Origin: Chlorobiaceae bacterium
GTDB lineage: Bacteria; Bacteroidota; Chlorobiia; Chlorobiales; Chlorobiaceae
DNA length: 64,000 bases
NCBI GenBank assembly: GCA_012972835.1
Contig: JABDHK010000010.1
Coordinates: forward strand, 62,001 to 126,000
Direction of reading: 5' to 3'
Part shown: piece by piece, positions 26,521 through 34,905 of the stretch
Numbering within the stretch: the stretch's first letter is position 1
How the letters are laid out: each line of letters opens with the position of its first letter
Program-made: the position numbers and the translations under genes
Notes under the pieces: model-generated
What the model was told of the DNA's origin: nothing
What the model saw: only the letters and a program-made list of their open reading frames with translations
Database searches by the model: none

Positions 26521-27420
26521 ATGAATACGGTGCTTGAGCCAAAAGCCATGCCTAATTTTGTCGAAACAGCGTACATCAGGGATATTACTAACCGTGGTCT
26601 TACCTATATCAAGGCAGGATTTCCAGTTCATTTCAGAGGGCCGTCAGGGACAGGAAAAACCACTGTAGCTTTGCATTTGGCAAGCAAGATAGGGCGGCCT
26701 GTGGTCATCATTCATGGTGATTCGGAATATAAAACCTCTGATCTCATCGGAAGTGAGCAGGGTTATAAATACAGAAGACTGGATGATAATTTTATTCACT
26801 CTGTTCACAAGTATGAAGAGGATATGACAAAGCAATGGGTAAATAATCGTTTAACCATCGCAATTAAAAAAGGTTATACTTTGGTATATGATGAATTTAC
26901 CCGTTCACGTCCTGAAGCAAATAATATTCTTTTACCGATCCTTCAGGAAAAAATGCTAAGCACATCTTCATCAAATGAAGAAGAGTATTATATGAAAGTA
27001 CATCCTGAATTCAGGGCAATATTTACCTCAAATCCTGAGGAGTATGCTGGTGTTAACAGGACACAGGATGCTTTGCGTGATAGAATGGTTACTATGGATC
27101 TTGATTATTTCGATTATGAAACTGAACTGAAGATTACCCATGCGAAATCTGGAATGTCTCTTGATGATGCTGAAAAAATTGTTAAAATTGTCAGAGGATT
27201 GAGGGAATCTGGTAAAACTGAATTTGATCCAACAATCCGTGGATCGATTATGATTGCCAAAACATTGAATGTTCTTAATGCAAGTCCTGATAAATCAAAT
27301 GAACTGTTTAAAAAAGTTTGTCAGGATATTTTAACTTCAGAGACAAGTCGCGTAGGATCAAAAACAAATCAGGAAAAAGTTCGTGGTATTGTCAATGAGC
27401 TTATTGAATTGTACTCTTAG
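26521..27420 (+). CDS. gvpN: Gas vesicle AAA ATPase GvpN
   Basis: 299 residues from ATG 26521. GvpN is a MoxR-type AAA ATPase needed for full vesicle growth. Walker A is GPSGTGKTT (about residues 40-48) and Walker B LVYDEFTRS (about 121-129); sensor TSNPEEY follows. Family members start with M(T/N)TVL.P....FV, which fits 26521; an ATG at 26494 adds nine residues with a weaker ribosome site. An own promoter may lie in the gap after the hairpin. Confidence 0.93.
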   Translation: MNTVLEPKAMPNFVETAYIRDITNRGLTYIKAGFPVHFRGPSGTGKTTVALHLASKIGRPVVIIHGDSEYKTSDLIGSEQGYKYRRLDDNFIHSVHKYEEDMTKQWVNNRLTIAIKKGYTLVYDEFTRSRPEANNILLPILQEKMLSTSSSNEEEYYMKVHPEFRAIFTSNPEEYAGVNRTQDALRDRMVTMDLDYFDYETELKITHAKSGMSLDDAEKIVKIVRGLRESGKTEFDPTIRGSIMIAKTLNVLNASPDKSNELFKKVCQDILTSETSRVGSKTNQEKVRGIVNELIELYS

Positions 27421-27448
27421 TTAGATAAACTGTAATTAGAAATATATT

Positions 27449-27763
27449 ATGCAGATTATTAATCCAAAAAAGGGTGTTAATCATATTAAGACCTTGCATT
27501 CTGTTACAAAAACGGCTGCTAAAAAAAATGATACCGCTGATTTTCTTGAGTTGTATATGCTTGAAAAAGAAAAGCAAAGATTATTGAGTGAAGAAGTGAA
27601 AATATTGCATAGACTTGAATATGTCCAAAATAGATTGAGAATTATTCAAAACACTTACGAACATAGTTCTCATTTACTTCATCGATCAAATATCAGGCAT
27701 AATAATCAATGTGATGATGTAAATTCAAACCGTGGATTTACTACTATCCAAATAGAGTACTAA
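27449..27763 (+). CDS. Small coiled-coil protein of the gas vesicle cluster (GvpV-like candidate)
   Basis: 104 residues. A helical core, FLELYMLEKEKQRLLSEEVK to about residue 70, resembles the short GvpV-type proteins found in cyanobacterial gas vesicle operons, which also combine a basic N-terminus with a Leu/Glu/Arg coiled-coil. The tail from residue 72 is His/Asn-rich. The link to GvpV is from memory of the pattern and is uncertain. It lies between gvpN (28 bp) and gvpJ (11 bp). Confidence 0.5.
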   Translation: MQIINPKKGVNHIKTLHSVTKTAAKKNDTADFLELYMLEKEKQRLLSEEVKILHRLEYVQNRLRIIQNTYEHSSHLLHRSNIRHNNQCDDVNSNRGFTTIQIEY

Positions 27764-27774
27764 AATATTGTACC

Positions 27775-28074
27775 ATGCCAGAATTAAAACATGCTGTTAA
27801 TGCGACTGGCCTTGCCGATATACTTGAAAGAGTTCTCGATAAAGGCATTGTAATAGCCGGGGACATAAAAATTCAAATAGCAGATATCGACTTGTTGACA
27901 ATAAAAATAAGACTTTTGATCGCATCAGTTGATAAAGCCATGGAGATGGGTATAAACTGGTGGCAGGAAGATCCTTATCTGTCAACAACAGCTAAGGATA
28001 AAGAACAAAAGCTATTACAGGACGAGTTACAGCAGCGCATAGAGAAATTGGAAGCAATGAATAAGATAACATAA
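27775..28074 (+). CDS. gvpJ: Minor gas vesicle protein GvpJ (GvpA family)
   Basis: 99 residues. Residues 12-60 are the GvpA fold (LADILERVLDKGIVIAGDIK, then IADIDLLTIKIRLLIASVDKA). The MGINWWQEDPYLS segment and the charged tail are typical of GvpJ rather than GvpA. GvpJ is a minor wall or tip protein needed for assembly. It is followed by gvpH after 11 bp. Confidence 0.88.
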   Translation: MPELKHAVNATGLADILERVLDKGIVIAGDIKIQIADIDLLTIKIRLLIASVDKAMEMGINWWQEDPYLSTTAKDKEQKLLQDELQQRIEKLEAMNKIT

Positions 28075-28085
28075 TATCTTGCCTT

Positions 28086-28604
28086 ATGAAAAACGAAAAA
28101 GATGGTAATGGCAATTCAGAATCTGAATTTGATTTCTTAGGTTTGGGAGGTCTTTTTAAAGGGATAGAAAAATTGGTAGATATTGCTGGAAAACTTGAAC
28201 AGACAGGCGCAGTTAGTCGCGAAGGTGATCTTAATTTAGATCATTTAAGAAAAGGTATGAAGGGAGTATACGGATTTACAATCAAGTCAGCTGTTGGTGG
28301 TGCCCCTAAAGTTGAAACTTTTGGCAATATTGTTAAAACACCACAGGGTCCAAAAGTCAATGAAGAGCGTGAGCCAATAACTGATATATTTGACGAACAG
28401 GATGAAATAGTTGTCATTGCTGAAATGCCAGGTATTGAGGATGCTGATATTGTTATTGATATTAATAAAGATATCCTTGAGATAACAACAAAAAATTCCA
28501 AAAAAAGTTACCGCAAAGAGCTGTTATTGCCTGTTGTTCCTGAAAATAACTTATATCAACATAAATACACGAATGGTATCCTTGAAATAAGAATAAAAAA
28601 ATAA
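28086..28604 (+). CDS. gvpH: Hsp20-like gas vesicle protein GvpH
   Basis: 172 residues. The N-terminal half is variable, with FLGLGGLFKGIEKLVDIAGK as in GvpH. Residues about 97-170 form an alpha-crystallin domain: EPITDIFDEQDEIVVIAEMP, then the C-terminal TNGILEIRIKK, equivalent to the GVL.I..PK of Hsp20. In haloarchaea GvpH limits aggregation and regulates gvp expression; in bacteria the chaperone role is the likelier one. It ends 4 bp before the ArsA-type gene. Confidence 0.82.
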   Translation: MKNEKDGNGNSESEFDFLGLGGLFKGIEKLVDIAGKLEQTGAVSREGDLNLDHLRKGMKGVYGFTIKSAVGGAPKVETFGNIVKTPQGPKVNEEREPITDIFDEQDEIVVIAEMPGIEDADIVIDINKDILEITTKNSKKSYRKELLLPVVPENNLYQHKYTNGILEIRIKK

Positions 28605-28608
28605 TACC

Positions 28609-29547
28609 ATGCCGCTGACAGGTTTAGAGAGCAAAGAGCTTAAAATGATCATATTTGGCGGCAAAGGTGGTGTTGGAAAAACAAGTTGTTCTATTGCCTG
28701 CGCTATCGGGTTAGCCGAAAAATTCAAGACTTTGGTTATTTCGACTGACCCGGCGCACTCGGTTTCTGATAGTCTCTGTCAGGAGATAGGATTCAGTCTA
28801 AAGCCCGTCCATAAGGTTACGAACCTTACCGCTATTGAGATATCTGCCGACAAAGCCTTCAAGCAGTTTAAAAAAGAGCATGAGAGTGAACTGATTAAAC
28901 TTTTCGATACCTCCACAAATTTTGATGCGGAAGATATTCAGCAAATGATGAGTCTCTCAATACCAGGTATTGATGAAGTTATGAGTTTCAAGACTATTAT
29001 TGACCTGATAGAGGAGAATAATTACGAAAAGTATGTAGTCGATACTGCGCCAACTGGTCATGCATTACGCCTTCTTTCATCTCCGGTGCTTTTGGATGAA
29101 TGGATAAAGATGGCAGCAAAAATGAGGTGGAAGTACCGTTATATGATTGAGTCGTTTTCTGGTGACTATAAGGATGACGAGGCTGATCTTATGCTTCTCA
29201 ATCTTAAAAAAACAGTTAAACGTATAGCTGCACTCTTGAGTAACAGCGAAAAATGTGAATTCATTCCTGTCTGTATTCCAGAAGATATGGCAATTATGGA
29301 GACAGATAGACTCCTTAAGGAACTTTACCAGTTTAAGATTACTTCACGTCAAATGATTCTTAATAATGTTATGGAATCAGATGAATCTGGATTCTGCAGG
29401 CAAAGAAAAGCTGCTCAATCAAAGTACATTGACAAAGTTGCCGATCTCTTTAAAAATCTGCAAGTTGTAATTGTTCCTGTATTTCCTGATGAAATTAAGG
29501 GGGTCGCAGCGTTAGAAAAGTTAAAAAATATTCTTTTTGGAAGATAG
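28609..29547 (+). CDS. ArsA/Get3-type ATPase in the gas vesicle cluster
   Basis: 312 residues. The deviant Walker A is GGKGGVGKT (about residues 18-26). STDPAHSVSDSL and VDTAPTGHALRLL are the switch motifs of ArsA/Get3. No ars genes are nearby. Get3 carries hydrophobic tail-anchored proteins in eukaryotes; a similar carrier role for hydrophobic GvpA or another Gvp is an inference from context. The Get3 CxxC zinc motif is not seen. The CDC48-type gene starts 19 bp on. Confidence 0.85.
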   Translation: MPLTGLESKELKMIIFGGKGGVGKTSCSIACAIGLAEKFKTLVISTDPAHSVSDSLCQEIGFSLKPVHKVTNLTAIEISADKAFKQFKKEHESELIKLFDTSTNFDAEDIQQMMSLSIPGIDEVMSFKTIIDLIEENNYEKYVVDTAPTGHALRLLSSPVLLDEWIKMAAKMRWKYRYMIESFSGDYKDDEADLMLLNLKKTVKRIAALLSNSEKCEFIPVCIPEDMAIMETDRLLKELYQFKITSRQMILNNVMESDESGFCRQRKAAQSKYIDKVADLFKNLQVVIVPVFPDEIKGVAALEKLKNILFGR

Positions 29548-29566
29548 AGAAAATGAGAGATATACT

Positions 29567-31717
29567 ATGAGCAATGATGAGTTAGTTTTGAAGGTAAAAG
29601 AGGCCATTGTCAAGGATGTTGGGCGGGCAATAGCAAGGATCGACCCCAGCGACATGCTTCGTTCTGGGCTGGAGTCTGGTGAAATTGTACTGATCGAAGG
29701 GAAGCGATCTACCCCGGTTAAAATACTTCCATCCTACCCGGATGACAGAAACAAGGGGATTATACAGATTGATGGAATTACAAGAGAGAATGCAGGTGTC
29801 GGAATAGATGAAAAGGTGTTCATCAAAAAGACTCCCTTTCGACCTGCCTCTAAAATAAAGCTTAAAACAGTCACTAAATCCAGTTTGCAGTTAAAGGCAG
29901 ACGATGCCCGTTATATTGGTTCGCTTATTAATGGGCTGCCGGTTACAAAGGGAGATAAAATAAAGGCGACGCTTTTCGGATCCGGATCGATATACTATAC
30001 CGTTACGTCGTCGGTGCCAGAGGGAGTTGTCCTAATCCATCCCGATACCTCCATACAGCTTGAGCTATCGAAACAGAATGAGGTGAAATCCAACAAGGTA
30101 ACCTATGAAGATATAGGGGGGCTCGGTAACCAGGTGCAGCGAATACGTGAAATGATAGAACTGCCCCTTAAATACCCTGAAATCTTTGAGAGACTCGGTG
30201 TAGAACCTCCCAAAGGTGTCTTCCTCTACGGTCCTCCCGGTACTGGTAAAACACTCATTGTACGGGCGGTAGCGCAGGAGACCGATGCTTACTTCATCAA
30301 TATTTCCGGCCCTGAAATTATGGGCAAGTATTATGGTGAAAGTGAGGCAAGGGTACGCAACATTTTTGCTGAGGCTCAGGCTCATGCACCCTCAATTATT
30401 TTTATAGATGAAATAGATGCCATCGCTCCAAAAAGGGAGGATATGGGTGGTGAAAAGCAGGTGGAGAAAAGGGTAGTAGCTCAGCTCCTCTCGTTGATGG
30501 ATGGATTGGAGTCGAGAGGTAAAGTCATTGTTATTGGCGCTACCAATATTCCGAACTCTATCGATCCTGCCCTGAGAAGGCCTGGCCGTTTTGACCGTGA
30601 GTTGTCAATTTCAATCCCCGACAAGAAGGGCCGGCTGGAGATTCTTCACATCCATACAAGGGGTATTCCTTTGTCAGAGGATGTGGATATGCAGAAAATT
30701 GCTGATATTACTCATGGATTTGTTGGGGCTGATCTTGAAGCTCTGGCCAGAGAAGCTGCCATGACAGCCTTAAGAAAAATTCTTCCCAGGATTAACTTTG
30801 AATTATCCGAGATCCCATACGAACTTTTAATGCAGCTGGAAGTCACGATGGATAATTTTCTTGATGCAATGAAAGAGGTTGAGCCATCTGCAATCCGAGA
30901 AGTCTTTGTTGAAGTTCCTGATGTAAAATGGGAAGATGTAGGGGGGCTTGAGGAGATCAAGCAGGCTTTAAAGGAAAGTGTGGAGTGGCCGGTAAAATAT
31001 GCAGAACTCTTTAAAAAAACAGATACAAAGCCACCCAAAGGGATTATTCTTTACGGAAAACCTGGGACTGGTAAGACATACCTTGCCAAAGCACTTGCCA
31101 GTGAAAGCGGAGTGAACTTTATTTCAGTTAAAGGGCCGCAGATACTGAGCCGGTTTATCGGTGAGTCGGAAAAAGGTGTTCGGGAACTTTTCAGACTTGC
31201 CAAACAATCAGCGCCAACCATACTCTTCCTTGATGAAATAGACAGTCTTACTCCGCGCCGAAGGAATGATGGAACGGAATCAGGTGTCATTGAAAGGGTT
31301 ATCAGTCAATTTCTTACTGAGATGGATGGAATTGAGGAGCTGAAAGGGGTTACAGTTCTTGCGGCAACAAACAGGATAGATATCATTGATCCTGCACTGC
31401 TTCGTTCAGGCAGATTTGATCTCATGTTTGAAGTGCCATTGCCGGATCTTATTACAAGGGAAAAAATATTTACCATACATACGAAAAATATGCCCTTGGC
31501 CAAAGAGGTAACTCTGGCTCAACTGGCTGGTAAAACAGAAAATATGACTGGTGCTGATATACAGTTTATTTGTCAAAAGGCAAAGATGTGTGCTATACGT
31601 GATATTATTGATAACAAAGAGGTTTCAGATGTCACGGATATTGTTGTTATGAACAAACACTTTGAACAGGCAATAGTGGTTGTGACTGAGCAGAATGAAA
31701 ATATGTTAAAACAGTAA
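29567..31717 (+). CDS. CDC48/VCP-type double AAA ATPase
   Basis: 716 residues from ATG 29567; a TTG start at 29537 would overlap the ArsA-type gene. Residues 1-175 are the CDC48 N-domain (double-psi barrel). AAA domain 1 has GPPGTGKT (about 221), IIFIDEID and RPGRFDRE; domain 2 has GKPGTGKT (about 495), ILFLDEID and RSGRFD. Both sets of catalytic residues are intact. CDC48 proteins pull proteins out of complexes and unfold them. Here the likely client is a gas vesicle protein, by context only. A sample of this gene (30181-30240) has 53% GC against 18% nearby, falling to about 30% near its end. Confidence 0.92.
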   Translation: MSNDELVLKVKEAIVKDVGRAIARIDPSDMLRSGLESGEIVLIEGKRSTPVKILPSYPDDRNKGIIQIDGITRENAGVGIDEKVFIKKTPFRPASKIKLKTVTKSSLQLKADDARYIGSLINGLPVTKGDKIKATLFGSGSIYYTVTSSVPEGVVLIHPDTSIQLELSKQNEVKSNKVTYEDIGGLGNQVQRIREMIELPLKYPEIFERLGVEPPKGVFLYGPPGTGKTLIVRAVAQETDAYFINISGPEIMGKYYGESEARVRNIFAEAQAHAPSIIFIDEIDAIAPKREDMGGEKQVEKRVVAQLLSLMDGLESRGKVIVIGATNIPNSIDPALRRPGRFDRELSISIPDKKGRLEILHIHTRGIPLSEDVDMQKIADITHGFVGADLEALAREAAMTALRKILPRINFELSEIPYELLMQLEVTMDNFLDAMKEVEPSAIREVFVEVPDVKWEDVGGLEEIKQALKESVEWPVKYAELFKKTDTKPPKGIILYGKPGTGKTYLAKALASESGVNFISVKGPQILSRFIGESEKGVRELFRLAKQSAPTILFLDEIDSLTPRRRNDGTESGVIERVISQFLTEMDGIEELKGVTVLAATNRIDIIDPALLRSGRFDLMFEVPLPDLITREKIFTIHTKNMPLAKEVTLAQLAGKTENMTGADIQFICQKAKMCAIRDIIDNKEVSDVTDIVVMNKHFEQAIVVVTEQNENMLKQ

Positions 31718-31720
31718 TAT

Positions 31721-32740
31721 ATGAATAACCAGGGTATATATATATATGGGTTTGTTCCGGGCGATTGCAGCGTTATTCTCAAGAATATTTTGCTTGAATC
31801 AGGAATTTATTCAATAGAGTATCAGAATATTTCTGCAATCGTCTCAGATACAAAAAATGACAAACTTGAATATTTGGATCGTGAAGCTCTCGCACATCTT
31901 CTTGTCAATCATCAGCAAAAGCTTGAAAAGGTGATGAGTGGGGGGTGTTCAAAGATAATTCCAATGCAGCTCGGCACAATAGTCAGCTCAGGAAATGATG
32001 TTATTAAGATTATTAAAAATGGAAACGATATACTGAATGCTACCTTTCAGGTTATAGAGAATGTTGAGGAAATCGATGTGGTGGCTGTTTGGAACAACTT
32101 TTCAGATCTCATTAAAAGCATATCAGATTTACCCCAGATAAAGCTTATGAGGGAGGAATTAGATAAAAAAACAAGTTTTGATCAGGCAGATAGTATTGCT
32201 GTTGGTAAATTGATAAAAGAAAAAATCGACAGTAAAAATAACAAGGTAAACGCTGATATTGTTGCTGCATTAATGCCGTTTTGTCTTGAATCAAAAAAGC
32301 ATGAAGCAATGAATGATGAGATGCCTTTGAATTATGCCTTTCTTGTAAAAAAAGAAAATAGTAATTCATTTATGGATATGATTGATCAACTTGATGTAAA
32401 ATATGATGAAAAATTAAATTTTAAAATAGTTGGCCCACTTCCGTGTTATAGTTTTTATACCATAGAAAGTAAAGTGATAATGAAGGATGATATTGAGAAT
32501 GCTAAAAAAATACTTGGAATTAATACGTTTAATTCCGACTCTGATCTAAAAAAAGCATATCGAAATAAAGCATCATTGACACATCCGGATAAAACGGGTG
32601 AAATCCAGAAGGATGGTACAGATAGTTTTATTGAAACAAATAAAGCCTATAAACTTTTGCTTGATTATTCAAGTATCATAAGGCAATCACCTGAAAATGT
32701 TTCCAAAGAACCTCTCTACATTGTTAAAATAAAAAACTGA
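31721..32740 (+). CDS. GvpF/L protein fused to a C-terminal J-domain
   Basis: 339 residues. Residues 1-250 are GvpF/L: IYIYGFV at the start, KIIPMQLGTIV (about 79-89) in the place of the usual PVRFGT, and VGPLPCYSFY (about 237-246) in the place of GPWPPYNF. Residues 258-320 form a J-domain: NAKKILGIN, LKKAYRNKA, HPD at 288-290, and FIETNKAYKLLLDY. J-domains stimulate Hsp70. The fusion would bring DnaK to a gas vesicle assembly factor; that role is inferred. It starts 3 bp after the CDC48-type gene. Confidence 0.85.
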   Translation: MNNQGIYIYGFVPGDCSVILKNILLESGIYSIEYQNISAIVSDTKNDKLEYLDREALAHLLVNHQQKLEKVMSGGCSKIIPMQLGTIVSSGNDVIKIIKNGNDILNATFQVIENVEEIDVVAVWNNFSDLIKSISDLPQIKLMREELDKKTSFDQADSIAVGKLIKEKIDSKNNKVNADIVAALMPFCLESKKHEAMNDEMPLNYAFLVKKENSNSFMDMIDQLDVKYDEKLNFKIVGPLPCYSFYTIESKVIMKDDIENAKKILGINTFNSDSDLKKAYRNKASLTHPDKTGEIQKDGTDSFIETNKAYKLLLDYSSIIRQSPENVSKEPLYIVKIKN

Positions 32741-32741
32741 T

Positions 32742-33515
32742 ATGCAAAAGGATGGAAAATATGTTTACTGCATAATTGCAACAAGTTATGAGTGCAATTT
32801 TGGTCCTATAGGTATAGGTGGAAGGGGTGATTTGGTAAATTCAGTTGGATTTGATGGACTGAGTATGGTTGTCAGTGATCATCCACTTAATCATTTTGTT
32901 GTAAATCCTGAAAATATTCTTGCTCATCAAAAAGTAATTGAGGCTGTGATGAGCCAATTTGACAGTGTTATTCCGGTAAGGTTTGGTACTGTGGCTGCAA
33001 CACCGGATGAGATCAGAAATCTTCTGAATAGACGATACAGCGAATTAATAGAGCTTCTTGAGCGCTTTGAAAATAAAGTTGAATATAATCTGAAAGGTTC
33101 ATGGCGAAATATGGGTTTCATATATAAAGAGATCGATAAAGATAATGAGCCATTAAAAAAGTTGAGAAAAAAAATTGAAAAAGATAACAATGAAGAAAAA
33201 AAGAATTTACTTATAATGGAAGCAGGACATCTTATAGAAGATGTTTTACAGAAAAAGAAAGAATTTGAAGCTGAGGAAATTATTTCAGCTCTTCGTAAGA
33301 CGGTAGTCTCACATAAACACAACAAGACAACAGGTGAAGCTATGTTTATGAATACCGCTTTTTTACTCAACAAAGGTCGGGAAGTGGAGTTTGATAATAT
33401 TATGACAGATGTAGGTGAAAAATTCAAAGATAGAAGTGATTTTTTCTATACCGGTCCTTTGCCAATATTCAACTTTATCGACTTGCGAATACTTCCTGAA
33501 AAATGGGAACTATAA
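32742..33515 (+). CDS. gvpF: Gas vesicle protein GvpF/L, paralogue 2
   Basis: 257 residues. GvpF/L proteins bind GvpA and are thought to help nucleate vesicles. Family motifs are YVYCIIA at the start, VIPVRFGTVA (about residues 75-84) and TGPLPIFNF near the C-terminus. It is closely similar to the next gene, which suggests a tandem duplication. It starts 1 bp after the J-domain fusion. Confidence 0.88.
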   Translation: MQKDGKYVYCIIATSYECNFGPIGIGGRGDLVNSVGFDGLSMVVSDHPLNHFVVNPENILAHQKVIEAVMSQFDSVIPVRFGTVAATPDEIRNLLNRRYSELIELLERFENKVEYNLKGSWRNMGFIYKEIDKDNEPLKKLRKKIEKDNNEEKKNLLIMEAGHLIEDVLQKKKEFEAEEIISALRKTVVSHKHNKTTGEAMFMNTAFLLNKGREVEFDNIMTDVGEKFKDRSDFFYTGPLPIFNFIDLRILPEKWEL

Positions 33516-33539
33516 ATCCACAAAATATTAATAATAACA

Positions 33540-34316
33540 ATGGATAATGATATTCCAAAAGAAGGCAGGTATATTTACGGCATAATACGAAATTCCGAAA
33601 AGATTAATTTCGGTCAAATTGGTATTGGAAATCGTAATGATCATGTCTATGGTGTTGTCTATAAAGATATTTGTGCTGTTGTAAGTTCCTCGCCGATTAT
33701 ACAATATGAGGCCAGACGTGCCAATATGATTGCACATCAGAAAGTTCTTGAAGAGGTGATGAAACGATTTAATGTTCTCCCTGTCAGATTTTCAACGATT
33801 TCACCACATGATAACGATGATGCCATCATCTGTATTTTAACTGAGGATTATACAAGACTTGATGATTTGCTTCATAAGATGAAAGGTAAGAAAGAGTTAG
33901 GATTAAAGGTTATTGCTGATGAAAAAAAAATATATGAAAACATTATTCAAAAATATGATAATATAAGATCTCTCAGAGATAAATTGATTAACCAGCCATC
34001 AGACAAAATTCATTATCAGCGGGTAAAGGTTGGCGAAATGGTTGCAGAAGCATTAAAAAAAGAAATAGAAACATACAAGAACCAGATTCTTGATATTTTA
34101 AGTACCATTGCTGAAGATGTAAAGATTACTGATAATTATGGTAATCTTATGATACTTAATGCTGCTTTCCTTATCAAAGAGATCAAAGAGCCAGATTTTG
34201 ATACAGCTGTGAATGATCTTGACAAAAAATATGGAGAAATTATGACCTTTAAATACGTAGGTACTTTGCCGCCATATAACTTTGTTAACCTTTCAATAAA
34301 CACAAAAGGGGGCTAA
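33540..34316 (+). CDS. gvpF: Gas vesicle protein GvpF/L, paralogue 3
   Basis: 258 residues. Motifs are RYIYGII, NVLPVRFSTIS (about residues 78-88) and VGTLPPYNFVNL at the end. Nearest relative in the window is the upstream paralogue: both share an FG(P/Q)IGIG(G/N)R segment and AHQKV(I/L)E.VM. Its stop is 1 bp before the proposed ATT start of gvpG. Confidence 0.88.
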   Translation: MDNDIPKEGRYIYGIIRNSEKINFGQIGIGNRNDHVYGVVYKDICAVVSSSPIIQYEARRANMIAHQKVLEEVMKRFNVLPVRFSTISPHDNDDAIICILTEDYTRLDDLLHKMKGKKELGLKVIADEKKIYENIIQKYDNIRSLRDKLINQPSDKIHYQRVKVGEMVAEALKKEIETYKNQILDILSTIAEDVKITDNYGNLMILNAAFLIKEIKEPDFDTAVNDLDKKYGEIMTFKYVGTLPPYNFVNLSINTKGG

Positions 34317-34317
34317 A

Positions 34318-34554
34318 ATTTTTATTATTGATGACATATTGTTTGCTCCACTGAACGGGCTTATATTTATAGCTGAAAAAATCAATGATGTAGTTGAAAA
34401 GGAGACATCAGATGAAGGTACAGTTAAAGAGCGTCTTATGGCCCTTCAGCTTAGATTTGAACTTGATGAAATTGATGAAGAGGAATATGATAGAGAGGAA
34501 GATAACCTGCTCAAGAAACTTGAGAGAATAAGATCAGATAAACAAAATTCATGA
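34318..34554 (+). CDS. gvpG: Gas vesicle protein GvpG, probable ATT start
   Basis: 78 residues if translation starts at ATT 34318, reading (M)FIIDDILFAPLNGLIFIAEK, which matches the conserved GvpG N-terminus. No ATG or GTG is available; the frame opens at 34300 and the first usual start codon is a TTG at 34339, which would remove the conserved FIIDDI segment. A GGGGG (34308-34312) lies 5 bp before the ATT. The rest is charged helix (LRFELDEIDEEEYDREEDNL). GvpG is an essential small assembly factor that works with GvpF/L. Confidence 0.8.
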   Translation: MFIIDDILFAPLNGLIFIAEKINDVVEKETSDEGTVKERLMALQLRFELDEIDEEEYDREEDNLLKKLERIRSDKQNS

Positions 34555-34618
34555 AATGGTATCAATCTGATTTGCAAAATCAATTTTGTATTGAAACAAT
34601 AATCTATTGGAGTCTGTT

Positions 34619-34891
34619 ATGAGCAAAATAATTGATGTACGAAATGCAGTGATACAATTTCTTAAGGAAAATATTAAGACTTCAGATGTAACGATAATAC
34701 GTGTAGAAAAATCAGGAGAAACATGGAAAACTGTTGCAGAGGTTTATGAAGATGATTCCTTTTTAAAATCGATGAACCTGCCGCCCAAAAAAATAAGATT
34801 ATTTTATGCTGTTGTTGTTGATGCTGAATTAGAAATATTATCATTTACCAGACTCTCAACATATGATGATTCAGAAAATGATAATAATTGA
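34619..34891 (+). CDS. gvpO: Gas vesicle protein GvpO
   Basis: 90 residues from ATG 34619; a TTG at 34607 gives four more. The pattern W.TVAEVYEDDSFLKSM....KKIRLFYAVVVDAELEILSFTR is that of GvpO, a small protein required for vesicle formation in several bacteria and implicated in gvp regulation in haloarchaea. It ends 14 bp before the next gvpF/L start. Confidence 0.82.
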   Translation: MSKIIDVRNAVIQFLKENIKTSDVTIIRVEKSGETWKTVAEVYEDDSFLKSMNLPPKKIRLFYAVVVDAELEILSFTRLSTYDDSENDNN

Positions 34892-34905
34892 TTATAGATG
34901 CTTTT

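Noticed and set aside
34339-34554. Shorter gvpG starting at TTG 34339
   Set aside because: Removes the conserved FIIDDI N-terminus and has no ribosome site at the right distance.
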